NCBI RefSeq assembly: GCF_001591585.1
Contig: NZ_BCVE01000009.1
Span: 115,943-179,942 of the forward strand
Source of the DNA: Niallia circulans NBRC 13626
GTDB taxonomy: Bacteria > Bacillota > Bacilli > Bacillales > Cytobacillaceae
Direction: 5' to 3'
DNA: 64,000 nucleotides
Made by a program: the position numbers and the translations under genes
Notes under the pieces: model-generated
Database searches by the model: none
Told to the model about the DNA's origin: nothing
What the model saw: the letters and a program-made list of their open reading frames with translations, nothing else
Shown: piece after piece, positions 18,052 through 27,095 of the stretch
How the letters are laid out: every line of letters begins with the position of its first letter
How positions within the stretch are numbered: position 1 is the stretch's first letter

Positions 18052-19803
18052 TCACCGCCATTTATTTGGAATAATTAGATGTACTTGTGTTCCTGTTCCT
18101 CGTTTACTTTTAATTATTAAACCAAATTCCTCACCGTATAGAAGCTTTATCCGTGAATCAATATTATAAAGGCCGATTCCAGTTCCTCTTGTTTTTACTT
18201 CCTGCTTTCTAACTTTTGCTAATAGTTCCTCCTCCATTCCTGGTCCATTATCCTCTACTGTAATATGCAAATTATTTTCTCTAAGAACAGCACGGACCGT
18301 TATTTTGCAAGGCTCTATCATCTGTTCGAGCGCATAATGAATAGCATTTTCTACGAGCGGCTGAATCATCAATTTAGGTATATAGCAATTCTTCGTCTCT
18401 GGAGGTATCATTTTATGAAAAGTTAAGCGGTCACCATATCGATATTTTTGTATTCTTATATAATGATCTACAATAAATATCTCCTCTTCTAACAGAACTG
18501 CATCATTTTTTGCACTAATGGCATTCCGCAATAAGTAACCCAATGACTCCACCATACTGGAAATATCAGTTTGCCGATTCATCTTTGCCTGCCAATTAAT
18601 CGATTCCAATGTGTTGTATAAAAAATGGGGGTTTATTTGTGCCTGTAATGCTTTAAATTCTGTATCCTTAATTAATAATTGTTTCTCATAGTTTTCTTTG
18701 ATTAATGTATTAATACGTTCAATCATCAAGATAAAATGATCAGTAAGAATGCCGATCTCATCTTTCGCTTGCACAGGCTGCAATGTATTTTTTATGGATA
18801 AATCTCCTTTTTGGACATTTTTCATCGCAGACACTAACTGTTCTATTGGCTTTGTCAGTTTACTAGAAAAAACGACTGCCATAAATAAAACAACTAAGTT
18901 CAGCAAAAAGAAAATCGCCAGCATAATGTATTTTGTAGTTTGCACTTTTGCAATAATCGAATCAAATGACACAATATTCCAATAAACCCAGTTAACATAG
19001 GAGGAAGAAGTATGTGTAATAAAGTATTTCTGACCGCCTATTGACTGAATTTCATAGCCGACCTTCTGATTCGGCAAATAGGGAATATTTTCTATTTCTT
19101 TGAATATTCCTTTATAAAAGAATTGATTATCTTCTCCGCTAATCATCATATTACTTGTCACTTTATTATTTTCTGATACACTGTCTTCTACAATTTTATC
19201 TACATTGACTTGAATAAGGAGTGTGCCTAAATTATCTAAACTCAAGTTCTGATGGGTTCTGATTTTGCGAATAGCAAAGATCTTATTGCTGTCTGTCTCT
19301 GTTACCCACTGATTAGCTCCTTTTTTTCCTTCTCCTATCTCAATCCATTTCTCCTTTTTTTTTGAAATCATGGATGATGTATATCCGCCAGCTCGATATT
19401 CCCTTCCATTTGCATCAAATATGTGAATCGCATGAATATATTTTGAAGAGCCCACGTACTCTGTCAGCAGATCCCAAAGCTGGTTATCCAGCTGATAGCG
19501 CTGGTAAGGATTGGAGTCTATCTTTATTTCCGAAAGAATTTTTTGAATTTTATTATCTGACATGAGGGAAAAGGAGACTTCCTCAATACTTTTTAATTCT
19601 TTTTCTAATTGCTTGGATGACATATGCAAGACATCCGTTGTCTTTTGATAATACAATTGATCGTATACATGAAAGGCATATTGAAATCCAATTAATAAAA
19701 AGGATAAGGAACCAACCATTATGAATAAAATGGTTAACGTCAACTTTTTCTTTATTTTTAACTGTCGGTATTTATTTATAATAGAAAAAATGAAATGTTT
19801 CAT
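18052..19803 (-). CDS. YesM-like sensor histidine kinase
   Basis: Membrane histidine kinase of the LytS/YesM type, 583 aa from the ATG at 19803 (AAAAGGGG upstream). Two membrane helices (about 18-40 and 285-310) flank an extracellular sensor domain. A HAMP linker (FSSKLTKPIEQLVSAMKNVQ) comes next, then the His_kinase block ALQAQINPHFLYNTLESINW with the phosphorylated His, and an ATPase domain with PLVENAIHYAL and GTGIGLYNID. It signals to the response regulator encoded 4 bases downstream. The ligand is presumably a pectin-derived oligosaccharide or its binding-protein complex. Confidence 0.93.
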   Translation of the reverse strand: MKHFIFSIINKYRQLKIKKKLTLTILFIMVGSLSFLLIGFQYAFHVYDQLYYQKTTDVLHMSSKQLEKELKSIEEVSFSLMSDNKIQKILSEIKIDSNPYQRYQLDNQLWDLLTEYVGSSKYIHAIHIFDANGREYRAGGYTSSMISKKKEKWIEIGEGKKGANQWVTETDSNKIFAIRKIRTHQNLSLDNLGTLLIQVNVDKIVEDSVSENNKVTSNMMISGEDNQFFYKGIFKEIENIPYLPNQKVGYEIQSIGGQKYFITHTSSSYVNWVYWNIVSFDSIIAKVQTTKYIMLAIFFLLNLVVLFMAVVFSSKLTKPIEQLVSAMKNVQKGDLSIKNTLQPVQAKDEIGILTDHFILMIERINTLIKENYEKQLLIKDTEFKALQAQINPHFLYNTLESINWQAKMNRQTDISSMVESLGYLLRNAISAKNDAVLLEEEIFIVDHYIRIQKYRYGDRLTFHKMIPPETKNCYIPKLMIQPLVENAIHYALEQMIEPCKITVRAVLRENNLHITVEDNGPGMEEELLAKVRKQEVKTRGTGIGLYNIDSRIKLLYGEEFGLIIKSKRGTGTQVHLIIPNKWR

Positions 19804-19822
19804 CGTTAACCCCTTTTCATTT

Positions 19823-20460
19823 TTAAACAATCCTTTGTTGGGTCATTTTCTTTAAACGATGATCAACACTGCCAAAAGCTCTGGCAGCCAGCCAAGTAAT
19901 AACAAATGCAAGGCTACTAATACTAAAGAATAGAAGAAGCGTTATATGAAGTGATGCCAGAAAAGCTATACAAAATACAGCCATAAAGATTCCTACTGTA
20001 TGGGCGGGACGTAGAAACCCGATAACAAATGCATATTTTATGTATTCTAATAACTTGAGATCGTAGTATGTGTAAACTGGTAGAAGATATAAAAAAGTCG
20101 TACTAAAAAAAAGAAGTAATCCACAAATAAAAAAAGAAGAAGTGTTGTGGGGCCATCCAATATGCCGATAATCCGAAAATCCATATAAAGTAACAGGAAA
20201 ATAAGCATGAAAATCATCCCAAGAATATTGCCTTTCCACCAATCTTGCTTATAGCTGGCCCAAAATAGAGGAAAAATGCGGATATCCCTTTCCCCATTCA
20301 CCCATTTTTTTGTAATGGAAAACATAGCAATACTTGCTGGCATCCATCCAAAAAAGCCTAATCCTAAAAATGTAAAAAATATCCATAGTAAATTTACATA
20401 GGCTAGTCGCGTTACCCATTCGCAAAACTTATACACACCATTTGTTAAACTGTGTACCAA
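19823..20460 (-). pseudogene. YesL-family membrane protein gene with a single-base frameshift
   Basis: The reading frame is split. The 5' part (20460 down to about 20110, TTG start behind GGGAGATGGGAGA) and the 3' part (to 19823) together equal a complete DUF624/YesL protein of about 212 aa with four or five membrane helices; B. subtilis YesL has about 209. The frame changes by -1 between GILDGP and SFFICGLLL in a T-rich stretch (20100-20140) with runs of 7 and 8 T. Twice the upstream frame reads T TTT TTA, a known -1 slippery heptamer. Causes may be a lost T, a sequencing error, or true slippage. It heads the yesLMN genes. Confidence 0.8.
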
Positions 20461-20513
20461 TCTCCCATCTCCCTTATTACATTTTTATTTATTGTACACT
20501 AAATTTGTAAGCC

Positions 20514-20533
20514 TTTACATACTATTATGTAAA
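20514..20533. promoter_or_regulatory. 20-bp palindrome between yesL and cotF-like genes
   Basis: TTTACATA-CTAT-TATGTAAA, perfect 8-bp arms, 54 bases upstream of the yesL start. TACAAT (minus strand, 20491-20496) lies between it and yesL as a possible -10. It may be an operator for the regulatory genes. Confidence 0.4.
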
Positions 20534-20703
20534 GAAAAGGAAAGCAATTAAAAAATTTTAATAACTATCAAAGACTGGAATGCTTTAACTGACTCTATCG
20601 CTCCCATCGGATAGGATTCATATATGAAAAAAAATTGGTTTAAGCCTATCCAATTGCGGATATATCAAATACTGAAAAGACAAGTCCAACAGGAGGAGAA
20701 AAC

Positions 20704-20898
20704 ATGGCTTCTACTAAATTAGCAATACATGAAACGTTAGAATTACATGAAGTACTGACGTTAAAACAGAGTTGTCTCGTAAAATCCTATGCATTACAAT
20801 CCCTGGTTGATGATGATACTTTAAAAGCAATTTTAGATAATGATGTATCTAGTTCAGAGAAAGCAATCAAAGAACTACAGGAAATTCTAAAACAATAA
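20704..20898 (+). CDS. Small CotF-type spore coat protein
   Basis: 64-aa acidic helical protein beginning MASTKLAIHETLELHEVLTL with SCLVKSYALQSLVDDDTLKA. This is the short member of the CotF/YraG-type coat protein pairs seen in Bacillus, where a small unit is encoded just before a CotF-domain protein. AGGAGGAG precedes the ATG. It is 11 bases before the next gene, in one transcript with it. Role in the coat is inferred from family. Confidence 0.75.
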   Translation: MASTKLAIHETLELHEVLTLKQSCLVKSYALQSLVDDDTLKAILDNDVSSSEKAIKELQEILKQ

Positions 20899-20909
20899 AG
20901 GGACGGGTG

Positions 20910-21209
20910 ATGGGAATGAGCTTCATGGATAAATTAAAGGCCACTGGAAAAATGTGTGATGAGTTAATTGCTACAGAGCTGCTGATTTCTGCGAAAGCAA
21001 CGGTAAGAACATATGCTGTTGCCATAACAGAGACAGCTTCTCCACAAGTAAGAGAAATCCTAAAGAAACAACTCAATGAAGCGATTGACAATCATGCTAA
21101 AATCGCCAATTATATGATAAAAAATGATATGTATTATGCCTATGATGTGGATAAACAATTAGAGCATGATAAAGAAAAAATAGACATATCATTAGAATTA
21201 GTAAAATAA
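20910..21209 (+). CDS. CotF-domain spore coat protein
   Basis: 99-aa protein of the CotF family (PF07875 type). Typical blocks are MCDELIATELLISAKATVRT, the helical AITETASPQVREILKKQL, and the C-terminal YMIKNDMYYAYDVDKQLEHD. Family members are coat proteins made in the mother cell. The ATG at 20910 sits 7 bases from AAAGGGA; GTG 20907 and ATG 20916 are alternatives. It ends before a strong terminator, closing a two-gene unit with the small partner. No convincing sigma-K promoter was found upstream. Confidence 0.85.
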   Translation: MGMSFMDKLKATGKMCDELIATELLISAKATVRTYAVAITETASPQVREILKKQLNEAIDNHAKIANYMIKNDMYYAYDVDKQLEHDKEKIDISLELVK

Positions 21210-21210
21210 A

Positions 21211-21259
21211 TTAAAAGAAGGAGATAAGTGATATAGTCAGCTTATCTCCTTCTTTTTAA
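21211..21259 (+). terminator. Terminator after cotF-like genes
   Basis: TTAAAAGAAGGAGATAAG (21211-21228) against CTTATCTCCTTCTTTTTAA (21241-21259), 12-base loop and T run. Confidence 0.92.
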
Positions 21260-21287
21260 ACTTTAAATCAATATTTTAATATTTTGG

Positions 21288-21313
21288 GTTTAATTATGTT
21301 TATAATAGGGTAA
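21288..21313 (+). promoter_or_regulatory. Sigma-B promoter of the RsbR paralogue
   Basis: GTTTAA, 14-bp spacer, GGGTAA; the sigma-B consensus is GTTTAA-N12 to 15-GGGTAT. It is 77 bases before the start codon. That an RsbR-like stress gene has this site supports both calls. Confidence 0.72.
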
Positions 21314-21389
21314 AGTAGTTTATCGAAAACTATTATTTGTGTAGTTTAGTATATTTCATACTTAAATTAAATCCATGGGAGTAACGAAA

Positions 21390-22211
21390 ATGAACACAAT
21401 AATGTACATAAAGGACGAATTAAAAAATTTCATTAATGAGAATGGGAACACCTTCAATCAAAAATTATTGACAGAAGCAACAAATGTTTCTATAAAAATT
21501 ACCGATATATTAAATAAAGGAAATATTGATTTGCTAAAAAATGCCAAAAAACTGATATTTTACACAGTAGATCAACAAGAGTCAGATTTAATTTCTTTTG
21601 CCAAAGTAGAAGGAATTGCATGGGCTAAACACTCTTTGACCTTAGAATTAAAGCTAGAATGGGTCCAAGCCATCAGAAGAACCTTATGGCATTTTATTAG
21701 CATGATTGATGAGGAAAAGGATATCATACATAATCGCGAGGATTATTATGGAATGGAAAAATTATTTAACGAAAAGATAGATCAATTTTTAAATAATTTT
21801 TTCCTTAGCTATTCGCATTATAAAGATGAGATGTTGAATAAACAAAGAAAAATGGTTGAACATTTATCTGTTCCCATTATTCCGATTAAACAATCTATTT
21901 CCGTTTTACCATTAATCGGTACCATTGACTCATATAGAATTAAAGTTATTGAAGAGAAAGTTTTAAACGATATAGCAGATTCAAAAATTCAAACATTAGT
22001 GATAGATCTTTCGGGTACAGCAAAAATGGAAATGGATGTTATTGATTATTTTGAAAAAGTATTAGCTGGTATTTCGATGATGGGCTGTAACGCCATCCTT
22101 ACTGGACTTAGACCAGAGTTAGTAAAAAAAATGGTGCATGCCGGTATTCATTTTGAAAAAAATGCTGAAACAAGAGGCACCCTCCAAGAAACCTTAAAGA
22201 ATATTCTTTAA
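21390..22211 (+). CDS. RsbR paralogue (stressosome STAS protein)
   Basis: 273-aa RsbR-type co-antagonist. The variable N-terminal half (1-150) is a globin-like helical sensor, and the STAS domain (about 160-273) has PIIPIKQSISVLPLIGTID, TLVIDLSG and NAILTGLRPELVKKMV. In RsbR the RsbT-phosphorylated threonines lie in the GDID-T and VDT-M contexts. Here the first position is Ser (GTIDSYR) and the second is Met (AKMEMDV), so the second site is lost. The ATG at 21390 follows GGGAGT; a start at 21375 has no ribosome site. A sigma-B promoter precedes it, implying feedback in the general stress response. Confidence 0.87.
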   Translation: MNTIMYIKDELKNFINENGNTFNQKLLTEATNVSIKITDILNKGNIDLLKNAKKLIFYTVDQQESDLISFAKVEGIAWAKHSLTLELKLEWVQAIRRTLWHFISMIDEEKDIIHNREDYYGMEKLFNEKIDQFLNNFFLSYSHYKDEMLNKQRKMVEHLSVPIIPIKQSISVLPLIGTIDSYRIKVIEEKVLNDIADSKIQTLVIDLSGTAKMEMDVIDYFEKVLAGISMMGCNAILTGLRPELVKKMVHAGIHFEKNAETRGTLQETLKNIL

Positions 22212-22236
22212 AACTCCTATTGAAAATACTTAGCAA

Positions 22237-22298
22237 GGGTATTCAACCAAAGATAGTCATCTGAATATTGGTTGGATACCCATTATTTTTATTTTTCA
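22237..22298 (+). terminator. Terminator after the RsbR paralogue
   Basis: GGGTATTCAACCAA (22237-22250) against TTGGTTGGATACCC (22268-22281), 14-bp perfect stem, then ATTATTTTTATTTTT. Confidence 0.9.
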
Positions 22299-22496
22299 AT
22301 CGTTATAATGGTGGTTATTCCCCCGCAGCCTGAATACATTTTGTTTCCTAATGTGGCGAGTGTGGTTTCGTTTATCCTAAAAAGTCTCAGCCATTCTTGC
22401 AGCTGCTAAGGAGGGGCAACGTATATTAAGTTGCTTAATTTTAAATAATATATTTTTTATGCAAAATTTTCCAATTCTCTTTCTATACTGGCTATC

Positions 22497-23120
22497 TTAC
22501 ATATTTATATCACCTGGCTGAATGGGATATAATGCTCCACCCAATGTAAACGATATTCTCCCTGTTTCCTCTGACACAACAATCACTAATGCATCTGATA
22601 TTTCACTTAACCCAATGGCTGCTCTATGTCTTGTTCCTAATTTATCCTTGCCGTTAAATTTACTTGCAGTTGGAAATATATTGCCTGCAGAAATAATCGA
22701 ATCCTCTTCGATTAACACTCCCCCATCGTGCAATGGGTTTCCAGGATAAAAAATTGCTTCTAGTAAAGAAGCAGATAATTTTGCATGTAAGGGGATTCCA
22801 GAATGAATCAATCTGTCTAAAGAATCCTTACGCTTAATAGCTATTAACGCTCCATGTCGTTTATCAGAAAGAGCTTGGGCGCTAGCAGTAAGGATTTCTA
22901 AATTCTTAGTATATGGCTTTAAATATAATTGTAAATAAAATGTAGCTGCACGATGATGAATACTTTTAAATAACTTATTTACTTCCTCAAAATCGTTTAA
23001 AATACAGCAATCTTTTTCATCCAGCGTATTTTTTAGTTCGCTAAGTTCCGCCTCTAAATCCTCCAGTAATTGATGCATCTCTTGGTTAAACTCATTAGGT
23101 AAATGGTTGTCTCCTTCCAT
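22497..23120 (-). CDS. cdaS: Sporulation-specific diadenylate cyclase
   Basis: Makes cyclic di-AMP from two ATP; CdaS is the forespore enzyme needed for efficient germination in B. subtilis. It is 207 aa from the ATG at 23120 (behind AAAGGGAG), the exact length of B. subtilis CdaS. Two N-terminal helices (EFNQEMHQLLEDLEAELSEL) act as autoinhibitory elements in the family. The DisA_N core carries GALIAIKR, the catalytic PLHDGGVLI and the GTRHRAAIGLSE motif. It has no membrane segment, unlike CdaA, and no DNA-binding region, unlike DisA. It is monocistronic; no clear sigma-G promoter was found. Confidence 0.92.
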   Translation of the reverse strand: MEGDNHLPNEFNQEMHQLLEDLEAELSELKNTLDEKDCCILNDFEEVNKLFKSIHHRAATFYLQLYLKPYTKNLEILTASAQALSDKRHGALIAIKRKDSLDRLIHSGIPLHAKLSASLLEAIFYPGNPLHDGGVLIEEDSIISAGNIFPTASKFNGKDKLGTRHRAAIGLSEISDALVIVVSEETGRISFTLGGALYPIQPGDINM

Positions 23121-23269
23121 ACCAACACTCCCTTTTTTGTTACCTTGTCCAGCTTTAATGAATTTATACAAGCAAGATAATCATTCAAAGGGTTTTGCAT
23201 GATTGTATTCCATTTTCACTAATGATAGACTGATAGTTGAATATTACTATGGGAGGAAAAATTTCACAT

Positions 23270-23812
23270 ATGAAATTTTGGACTTGGACTATTATTATTT
23301 TACTATCTGTTACCGCAATAGGTGTTTCTTCCTATTTTATTTTCCAATCATTATTTGACAGCAAATCACCCTTGCAGTCAGAAAACGACCGTCCAGTTGT
23401 GAAACAAGCTTCATCAGAGACAGAAGAAAGCTTTGATAAAGAACAGGTCAATACACCAGTCAATGAGGAAGTGGTTGTTCTGGCAGATGGCACAAGTGGA
23501 CACACCTTTATTTCTAAATGGCATGATTTTTATAACAAAACATTAGGCTGGGGCAGACTTGAAACAACAAACTACGAGAAGCAAAAAGAAGCAGCTTCAT
23601 CCATCCTGGAGGCTCTAAAGAACATAAAGGTTAACGATGAGCAAATTAAGCAGGATATTAATGATATTGGCGCAAATGCTCAAATAGTAGCAGAGAAAGA
23701 TGATCGTGTCGCCATGCGAAATCTACATCGCTATTTTCATGATTTAGATATTTATTTTAATGGCTATAATTATGAGCAAACTTTTGGAATTACTGAATTT
23801 AGAGGGAACTAA
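23270..23812 (+). CDS. Signal-anchored protein of unknown function
   Basis: 180-aa protein not recognised as a named family. One N-terminal membrane helix (FWTWTIIILLSVTAIGVSSYF) is followed by an acidic, disordered linker to about residue 70 and a folded extracellular domain with FISKWHDFYNKTLGWGR and a C-terminal LHRYFHDLDIYFNGYNY. The many aromatic residues suggest a small helical domain. The ATG at 23270 follows GGGAGG with a somewhat long 13-base gap. It is divergent from cdaS. An exported, membrane-tethered protein is all that can be said. Confidence 0.75.
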   Translation: MKFWTWTIIILLSVTAIGVSSYFIFQSLFDSKSPLQSENDRPVVKQASSETEESFDKEQVNTPVNEEVVVLADGTSGHTFISKWHDFYNKTLGWGRLETTNYEKQKEAASSILEALKNIKVNDEQIKQDINDIGANAQIVAEKDDRVAMRNLHRYFHDLDIYFNGYNYEQTFGITEFRGN

Positions 23813-23875
23813 TCTTTAAGACGTTCCACTCTCTTTCCGTTTTTTTTAATGTTATTGGGCATTTTTACTTCATCA

Positions 23876-25250
23876 TTATTTAAGTACTTTACGAATTATC
23901 TTCTCTTTCTTATTCGTGTATGGTGGAAAAAGAAAGGGAAGATCTACTTTAGTACTCTTTCTAAGGATACTTTTTTGATGAGAGAATGTTTTAAAACTGT
24001 ATTCACCGTGATAAGCTCCCATTCCCGAGGCACCTACACCGCCAAAAGGCAGACTAGGCGGGACAATGTGGGTTAACACATCATTAATACAAACACCTCC
24101 TGATGATAGGCAACGAATCACTTTCGCTTCTGTTTCCTTGTTATTTGTAAAAAGGTAGAGTGCTAACGGTTTCTCCAGCTTCCGAATCGATTCCATTGCG
24201 TCCTCTAGTTTTGTATAGGTTAAAATAGGCAAAAGCGGTCCAAAGATTTCTTCTTGCATTGTTGCGGAATCCCACGTAGCATCCAGTAGCGTGGGTTCAA
24301 TAAAACGTGTATCTCGATTGTTCTTCCCGCCAAAAAGGATGGTCTTCCGATCAGCTTCTAGCATTGCAATTAAGCGCTGAAAATGTCGATCACTCACAAT
24401 TCGGCCAAAATCTTCTTTATCTTCAATCTCTTCTCCAAAATAGTTTCCTAGTGTCTTTTTCATTTCGACAATCAATGGTTCTTTAACTGACTCATGCACC
24501 ATAATATAATCTGGTGCTACACATGTTTGTCCGGCATTTAACGTTTTTCCCCATATAATACGCTTGGCCGCTACATTTAAATTTGCAGTCTCATCGATAA
24601 TTACTGGACTTTTCCCACCTAATTCGAGCGTTACTGGTGTTAAGTGCTGAGACGCTGCTTCCATCACAATCTTCCCTACCTTCGTACTGCCTGTAAAGAA
24701 AATATAGTCAAAATCAGCGTGTATCAATGCTTGATTTGTTTCTATTCCCCCTTCTATTGCACTAATATAGGCAGGATTAAAGGTATTATTTATCATGTCC
24801 GTTACAACAGCTGAAACTGTTGGCACAAGCTCCGAGGGCTTTAAGATCGCACAATTTCCTGCAGCGATGGCCCCAATTAAAGGCTCGATTAATAATTGAA
24901 AAGGATAGTTAAATGGACCGATAATAAGAACCGTTCCATATGGCTCATATACAGTTTTCCCCCTTGAAGGAAATAGACTCCATGTACTTTTTGCTTTTTG
25001 GGGCTTCATCCATCTCTTCAAGTGTTTCGTTGTATGACGAATACTCTGAAGCACAAAGCCAATTTCAGAGGCATATGATTCAAAAGGATGCTTTCCCAAG
25101 TCTTTCTGTAGTGCCTTTATAAGAAGAAGTTCTTTTTCTAAAATAACATTTTTTAATTTTTCCAGCTGCTCTTATTCGAAAAGAAAGGGGCAATGTTGCT
25201 TGCGTCGAAAAGAATGAATTTGTTTGTTCTAATCTTTGATTTACTTCCAT
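23876..25250 (-). pseudogene. Aldehyde dehydrogenase gene disrupted by a one-base insertion
   Basis: NAD(P)-dependent aldehyde dehydrogenase of the YwdH/AlkH type, expected about 457 aa. The first 27 codons read MEVNQRLEQTNSFFSTQATL and end in SFRI. The next residues EQLEKLKNVILEKELLLIK continue only in another frame, entered at 25172-25178, where CGAATAAGAG holds one A too many; the second frame meets TAA just there. All catalytic motifs downstream are intact (TVLIIGPFNYPF, TLELGGKSP with the Glu, NAGQTCVAPDY with the Cys). A translation from the TTG at 25099 would lack about 50 residues. Either a recent mutation or an assembly error. Confidence 0.85.
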
Positions 25251-25346
25251 TTTTTATTTACGCTCCCTTAATGGGTATTATTTTAATGATGAGTGTATCA
25301 AGTAATTCTTCCTATAAGCAAGTTTAAAAAAACACAGTTGAAAAAT

Positions 25347-25402
25347 AACAATAAGGATTTCGCATAAGAATGAGGTTTCTTACACGAAATCCTTGTTATA
25401 AA
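25347..25402 (-). terminator. Terminator of aroK-aroD
   Basis: AACAA-AAGGATTTCG against CGAAATCCTT-GTT with a 22-base loop, overlapping the last codons of aroD and followed on the minus strand by a T-rich tail. Confidence 0.7.
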
Positions 25403-26163
25403 CTTTTATGTAAAACATTTAAAATAGTTCTCAACTCTTCTAATGGAATTTGTCCTGGTGCAGATGCCTTATTTGCTGCAGCAAATGTAATTGCAGACCC
25501 AAATACTTCTCCTGCCATCCTGCTCACAGCTCCTTTTCCTCCCATTGACATCGTGACAATCGGTTGATTGGGGGCTTCTTCCTTCATCGTAACAGTCGCA
25601 TCTAATAATGCTATAACATCCTTAACTGATTTTGGCATGACCGCAATTTTGGGAATATCAGCACCTAGCTGGCGCGCCATTTGTAGGCGCGAAACAATTT
25701 CCTCCTTAGATGGTGTTTTGTCAAAATCATGATTAGATACGACAACGGCAATTTGTTTAGAATGGGCCATATTTACAACTTCTTTAATGGCTTCCGTCTC
25801 CATGAATAACTCTATGTCTAGTAAATCAATCAGTCCTGTTTCTAACACACTTTTGTTTAACGAGAAATATTCTTGCTCCTCTATTTGTCTTTCGCCCCCC
25901 TCTTTTGCTGTACGAAATGTAAATAGTAAAGGCATATTGCCAATTATTTCTCTTACTTGCTGCAGCATTTCTATTACCCTTTTTTTATTATCTATTTCTG
26001 TGAAATAATCTGCACGCCATTCAAGGATATCTATCCTCAGCTCCTTTAATGCTGCTGCCTCTTCCCTTAGCTCTTCTTTTGTTCTACCAATAAGAGAAAC
26101 ACAAATTTTCGGGATTCCTTCTCCAATAATGACCTCTCTTACCTTTATGCTTTTACTCACCAT
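25396..26163 (-). CDS. aroD: Type I 3-dehydroquinate dehydratase
   Basis: Converts 3-dehydroquinate to 3-dehydroshikimate, third step of the shikimate pathway, through a Schiff base. 255 aa, the normal length of the type I enzyme. IDILEWRADYF has the binding Glu and Arg. The catalytic His lies in VVVSNHDFDKTP (about 143) and the Schiff-base Lys in DIPKIAVMPKS (about 170). The ATG at 26163 is used because GGAGGGG lies four bases upstream. It follows aroK by 22 bases in one operon and ends at a terminator. B. subtilis names this gene aroC. Confidence 0.94.
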   Translation of the reverse strand: MVSKSIKVREVIIGEGIPKICVSLIGRTKEELREEAAALKELRIDILEWRADYFTEIDNKKRVIEMLQQVREIIGNMPLLFTFRTAKEGGERQIEEQEYFSLNKSVLETGLIDLLDIELFMETEAIKEVVNMAHSKQIAVVVSNHDFDKTPSKEEIVSRLQMARQLGADIPKIAVMPKSVKDVIALLDATVTMKEEAPNQPIVTMSMGGKGAVSRMAGEVFGSAITFAAANKASAPGQIPLEELRTILNVLHKSL

Positions 26164-26185
26164 TTTCCCCTCCAAGAGCTTACTT

Positions 26186-26716
26186 TTAAGCCAGATCCAA
26201 TGAATCTATAATAGCATCAACTGTTTCCTCTACCTTGTTTCCATCGGTTGTGACTTTCAGATGGTGATTCCTATAAATTTCTTTTCTCGTATTAAATAAC
26301 GCCTTTACTTCATCATCAGTCTTACCTTGCAGTACAGGTCTACTATCAATAATAAACGGGATTCTTTCCTTCCACGCCTTAAAGGACATATCGATATATA
26401 TAACTATCCCATTTTCTAGACAAGCATTGCGAATATCTTCTTGCAGAAAAGCTCCTCCTCCAAGCGAAATCACTTTTTCCTTCTGTTCCGATAACGCCTT
26501 AATCAGCTCTTTTTCCTTTTTCCGAAAAAAGGCTTCTCCATAATGGCTAAAAATTTCTGGAATGGTCATGTTATACTCTTCTTCTATCTGATGATCAACG
26601 TCTACAAATTCACGTTGAAGTTTTTTCGCTAATTCTTTTCCAATCGTCGTTTTTCCGACTCCCATAAACCCTATTAAAAAAATACTTTTCTCTTTCACTG
26701 ATCCATTCTGCAGCAT
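26186..26716 (-). CDS. aroK: Shikimate kinase
   Basis: Phosphorylates shikimate at the 3-hydroxyl with ATP, fifth step of the shikimate pathway. 176 aa. Walker A is GFMGVGKTTIG at residues 16-26; DVDHQIE holds the shikimate-binding Asp; the VISLGGGAFL motif is near residue 85; and the lid region has DSRPVLQG. An N-terminal extension of about 10 residues precedes the core. AGGGGG stands before the ATG. It is the first gene of the aroK-aroD pair. Confidence 0.93.
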   Translation of the reverse strand: MLQNGSVKEKSIFLIGFMGVGKTTIGKELAKKLQREFVDVDHQIEEEYNMTIPEIFSHYGEAFFRKKEKELIKALSEQKEKVISLGGGAFLQEDIRNACLENGIVIYIDMSFKAWKERIPFIIDSRPVLQGKTDDEVKALFNTRKEIYRNHHLKVTTDGNKVEETVDAIIDSLDLA

Positions 26717-27001
26717 GAAATGAAGCCCCCTATAACTATATCCGGCAAAATCTTTCTTTTCATTATAAGGGAAATTGAGTCTTTATCCTAGCAGATTATT
26801 GGAATAAATCTGTTTCTTCTCACATATAATGCAGTGGATAAAAGCTATCTTCTTTTGAAAAAACACGTTTTTCTCCCATCCTATATTCTCATTCATGCGC
26901 ATACGTTCTCTATTAGTTATTTTTTCAATTTTCTAATCCTATCAAGTATTACGTAGTTTTAATGGTTAAATACATTTATAAATTACTATTTTAGAACTTA
27001 T

Positions 27002-27016
27002 TTATAATTATTATAA
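27002..27016. promoter_or_regulatory. PerR box of katA
   Basis: TTATAATTATTATAA, a perfect match to the Bacillus PerR consensus TTATAATNATTATAA. It lies 80 bases before the katA start and just upstream of the likely promoter. Peroxide would relieve repression. Confidence 0.9.
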
Positions 27017-27023
27017 AATTATA

Positions 27024-27054
27024 TTGATTTTTTAATTATAGATGATATTATAAT
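27024..27054 (+). promoter_or_regulatory. katA promoter
   Basis: TTGATT (27024-27029) with TATTAT at 16 bp or TATAAT at 19 bp. It is next to the PerR box. The remaining gap from 26717 to 27001 shows no gene. Confidence 0.6.
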
Positions 27055-27095
27055 ATACATATGCTAAAGAACTAAATTATGAGGTGATTTTTTAT

